Shown here: positions 62,522-64,000 of the stretch, one piece after another | Position numbering within the stretch: position 1 is the first letter of the stretch | How the letters are laid out: each line of letters starts with the position of its first letter | Assembly: GCA_013396655.1 (NCBI GenBank) | Contig: WBMV01006667.1 | Coordinates: 95,456-159,455, forward strand | DNA length: 64,000 nucleotides | Reading direction: 5' to 3' | DNA from: Campylorhamphus procurvoides | Lineage: Eukaryota > Chordata > Aves > Passeriformes > Dendrocolaptidae | The notes under the pieces: model-generated | Seen by the model: only the letters and a program-made list of their open reading frames with translations | What the model was told of the DNA's origin: nothing | Databases searched by the model: none | Position numbers and translations under genes: made by a program

Positions 62522-62552
62522 TTCCTGTTTATCCTAACACTGCACCCCATTT

Positions 62553-62665
62553 CAGAGAATCAACTAGGCTGGAAAAGATGTCTGAGATCGAATGTAACCT
62601 TTGACCTACCACCTTGTCAACCAGACCATGGCAGTAAGTGCCACATCCAGTCTCTGTTCTATACA
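62553..62665 (-). mobile_element. CR1 3'-end fragment
   Basis: The plus strand reads CAGAGAATCAACTAGGCTGG, AAAAGATGTCTGAGATCG and CCATGGCAGTAAGTGCCACA, matching the reverse complement of a CR1 3' terminal region that has the AATCAACTAGGTTGGAAAAGA form. Similarity fades after about 62,665. Confidence 0.7.
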
Positions 62666-63108
62666 GGACATATGGGGCGTATGTTCCAGGTTTCTGAAGA
62701 TACCTGGAAGCTGACAGTGAGGTTATCATCTAAATCCTACATCCTATGCGCTGTTTCTCTCTGAAGAGGATTGGACAGAACAGGACAAGAAAAGCTGGGG
62801 TGGATCCTTTTTTAATGTTACACCAAGCAACATGTGGTGTCACCCAGCATGCCACCTGGCCATTCTTCAGGAAGAAAACCTGAGACTTGCCATACACAAG
62901 GATGACCAATAAGAAAATATCGCCCTGCAACACTCTGTGGCAACCCTTGAGGCCAAGAAGGGCCGCTACAACTCCTGGCTACACTTAACCATCTGGCTCC
63001 GAACCCCCAGAAGAAGTCGATCATTTAAACTCCATTGACTCTGCATCCTGGAAAGCGTTTTTGGGGGGACAGACCCACCGTGTGGAGTGATGGCTGCCCC
63101 CAAATCCC
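62666..63108. other. Unidentified segment of intermediate GC content
   Basis: This lies between a CR1 tail and the TG array. GC content is higher than in most of the window, and a few short minus-strand frames overlap (62730-62933, 62818-63024). It contains a CCAAT (62,907-62,911) and CATTTAAACTCC (about 63,023-63,034), which recall LTR promoter elements, but I see no TG...CA ends with a target duplication. Unrecognised. Confidence 0.35.
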
Positions 63109-63878
63109 CGTGTGTGTGTGAGTGCATGGGGGTGACTGTGAGCGCGTTTGTGTGTGTGTGTGTGTCTGTGAGTGTGTGTGACTCTGTCTGTGAGTGTGTC
63201 TGTGCGTGCGTGTGTGCGTGTTTGAGCGTGTGCAAGTGTGCTTGAATCACTCTGTGTGTGTGTGTGTCTGTGAGTGTATCTGTGTGTGCATGTGTGAGAG
63301 TGTGTGTGTATGTGTTTTTGTGTGTGAGTGTGTGCAAGTGTGTGTGTGTGCATGCAAGTGCGTGTGTGTATACGTTTTTGTGTGTGTGTGTGCGAGTGTG
63401 TGTGAGTGTGTGTGAGTGTGCGTGCATGAGAGTGAGTGTGTGTGTGACTGTGTGTGTGTGTGTCTGTGAGTGTATCTGTGTGTGCATGTGTGTGCATGTT
63501 TGAGTGTGTGTGTGCTTGTGTGCATGTGTGAGTCTGTGTGTGTGCATGTGTGTGTGTGAGCGTGAGCGTGTCTGAGTGTGCTTAAATGAGTGCATGTGTG
63601 TGTGCGTGCGAGTGTGTGTGTATGCGTTTTTGTAGGTGAGTGTGCGTGCGTTTGTGTGTGTGTGTACATGTGTGAGAGTGTGTGTGTGTGGGTGAGTGCG
63701 TGTGCATGTGTGAGAGTGAGTGTGTGGGTAGGTGAGTGTGTGTGTCCCTCTGCGTATGAGTGTGAGTGAATGTGTGTGTCCCTGTGTGTGTTTGTCCCTG
63801 TGGGTTTGTGTGCCCCTGCGTGTGTGTGTCCCTGTGTTTAGTGTGTGTTCTCTGTGTGTGTGTGTGTCCGTGTGTCCC
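63109..63878. repeat. Long degenerate (TG)n array
   Basis: About 770 bp dominated by TG dinucleotides with CG, CA, GA and TTTTT interruptions. There is higher-order structure. The block TGTGTCTGTGAGTGTATCTG occurs at 63,263 and again at 63,459 (196 bp apart). GTTTTTG landmarks at 63,314, 63,374 and 63,626 are 60 and 252 bp apart. This points to larger units being duplicated, not only dinucleotide slippage. The right part changes to GTGTGTCCCTGTG-type units. The alternating purine-pyrimidine sequence favours Z-DNA. Long open frames on both strands (up to 340 codons, 62,966-63,988 minus, His/Thr-rich) are repeat translations. Confidence 0.97.
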
Positions 63879-63933
63879 CATGCTGTCTCCCGTGTCGGGT
63901 GCGGGATGTGTGGCCGCTCCCGGCCCACCGTCC
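63879..63933. other. GC-rich spacer between TG and CA arrays
   Basis: About 55 bp, GC-rich with several CpGs (CCCGTGTCGGGTGCGGG, GGCCGCTCCCGGCCC), separating the TG-rich array from the CA-rich one. It would form the loop if the two arrays pair. Confidence 0.7.
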
Positions 63934-64000
63934 CCCACACACACGCGCACACACACACACTCACACGCACGCGCACGCACACACACACTCACACGCACGC
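63934..64000. repeat. (CA)n array, inverted relative to the TG array, cut by the window edge
   Basis: CACACACACGCGCACACACA and onward with CG and CT interruptions, running to the last base. It is complementary in type to the TG array on the left, giving an inverted arrangement around the spacer. Confidence 0.93.

Noticed and set aside
62966..63988. 340-codon minus-strand open frame, with several 73-158-codon frames overlapping on both strands
   Set aside because: Nearly all of the translation is His-Thr or Cys-Val repetition from the TG/CA array. It has no domain, and several frames are open at the same time, which a dinucleotide repeat produces by itself.
1..64000. CRISPR arrays, bacterial operons, ribosome-binding sites, replication origins or phage-like modules
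   Set aside because: The repeats are vertebrate retroelements and microsatellites. No spaced direct-repeat array or dense coding arrangement is present.

Overview
This window looks like AT-rich, gene-poor nuclear DNA from a bird. The evidence is the repeat content. There are at least ten fragments of CR1 LINEs, several ending in the avian-type 3' tail (a 'CCTTCCAAC' stretch followed by ATTCTATGATTCTATG-like octamers), and three solo LTRs of endogenous-retrovirus families that I recognise from bird genomes. CR1 also occurs in crocodiles and turtles, so the bird call rests mainly on the LTRs. I could not support any host protein-coding exon, tRNA gene, rRNA gene, CpG-island promoter or CRISPR array. 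Open reading frames longer than about 60 codons are either CR1 relics, antisense shadows of CR1, translations of simple repeats, or chance frames in AT-rich DNA. The window is therefore either a gene desert or the inside of very large introns, and the sequence alone cannot say which.

Layout. 0-10 kb: a CR1 endonuclease-domain relic on the minus strand at the left edge, an A/C-rich tract, an unexplained higher-GC island at 3.5-4.06 kb, a cluster of sequences able to form non-B DNA at 6.5-7.1 kb, and a first solo LTR at 9.3-9.9 kb. 10-22 kb: mostly featureless DNA, a faint CR1-like patch at 13.5 kb, and a well-preserved 793-bp solo LTR (17,076-17,868) flanked by a perfect 5-bp target duplication. 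21.5-22.5 kb: a plus-strand CR1 3' part whose tail runs straight into an ATTCT/ATTCC satellite. 22.5-31 kb: quiet DNA, an eroded LTR-like piece at 27.5 kb, a polypyrimidine microsatellite at 28.8 kb and two CR1 relics in opposite orientation at 29.5-30.7 kb. 34.6-37 kb: the longest CR1, 2.3 kb on the minus strand, covering the end of the endonuclease and most of the reverse transcriptase. 37-54 kb: quiet DNA with a third solo LTR (42.4-42.95 kb, internally deleted, containing the only ambiguous base) and short CR1 tails. 53.0-54.6 kb: a convergent pair of CR1 3' ends. 54.6-62 kb: nothing I can name except a short tRNA-like stretch. 62.1-64 kb: GC content rises; there is a possible retroviral 3' remnant, a CR1 tail, an unidentified segment, then about 770 bp of TG-rich repeat which switches to CA-rich repeat at the right edge.

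How the parts work together: nothing here forms a pathway. The biology visible is retroelement turnover. CR1 copies are all 5'-truncated and frameshifted, the ERVs are reduced to solo LTRs by recombination, and at least one microsatellite was seeded by a CR1 tail. I found no convincing undescribed functional system. The most interesting items are the CR1-tail-born satellite, the strand-switching TG/CA array, the non-B DNA cluster at 6.5-7.1 kb, and the unexplained islands at 3.5-4.06 kb and 62.1-63.1 kb. Family comparisons were made from memory; no alignment or database search was run.
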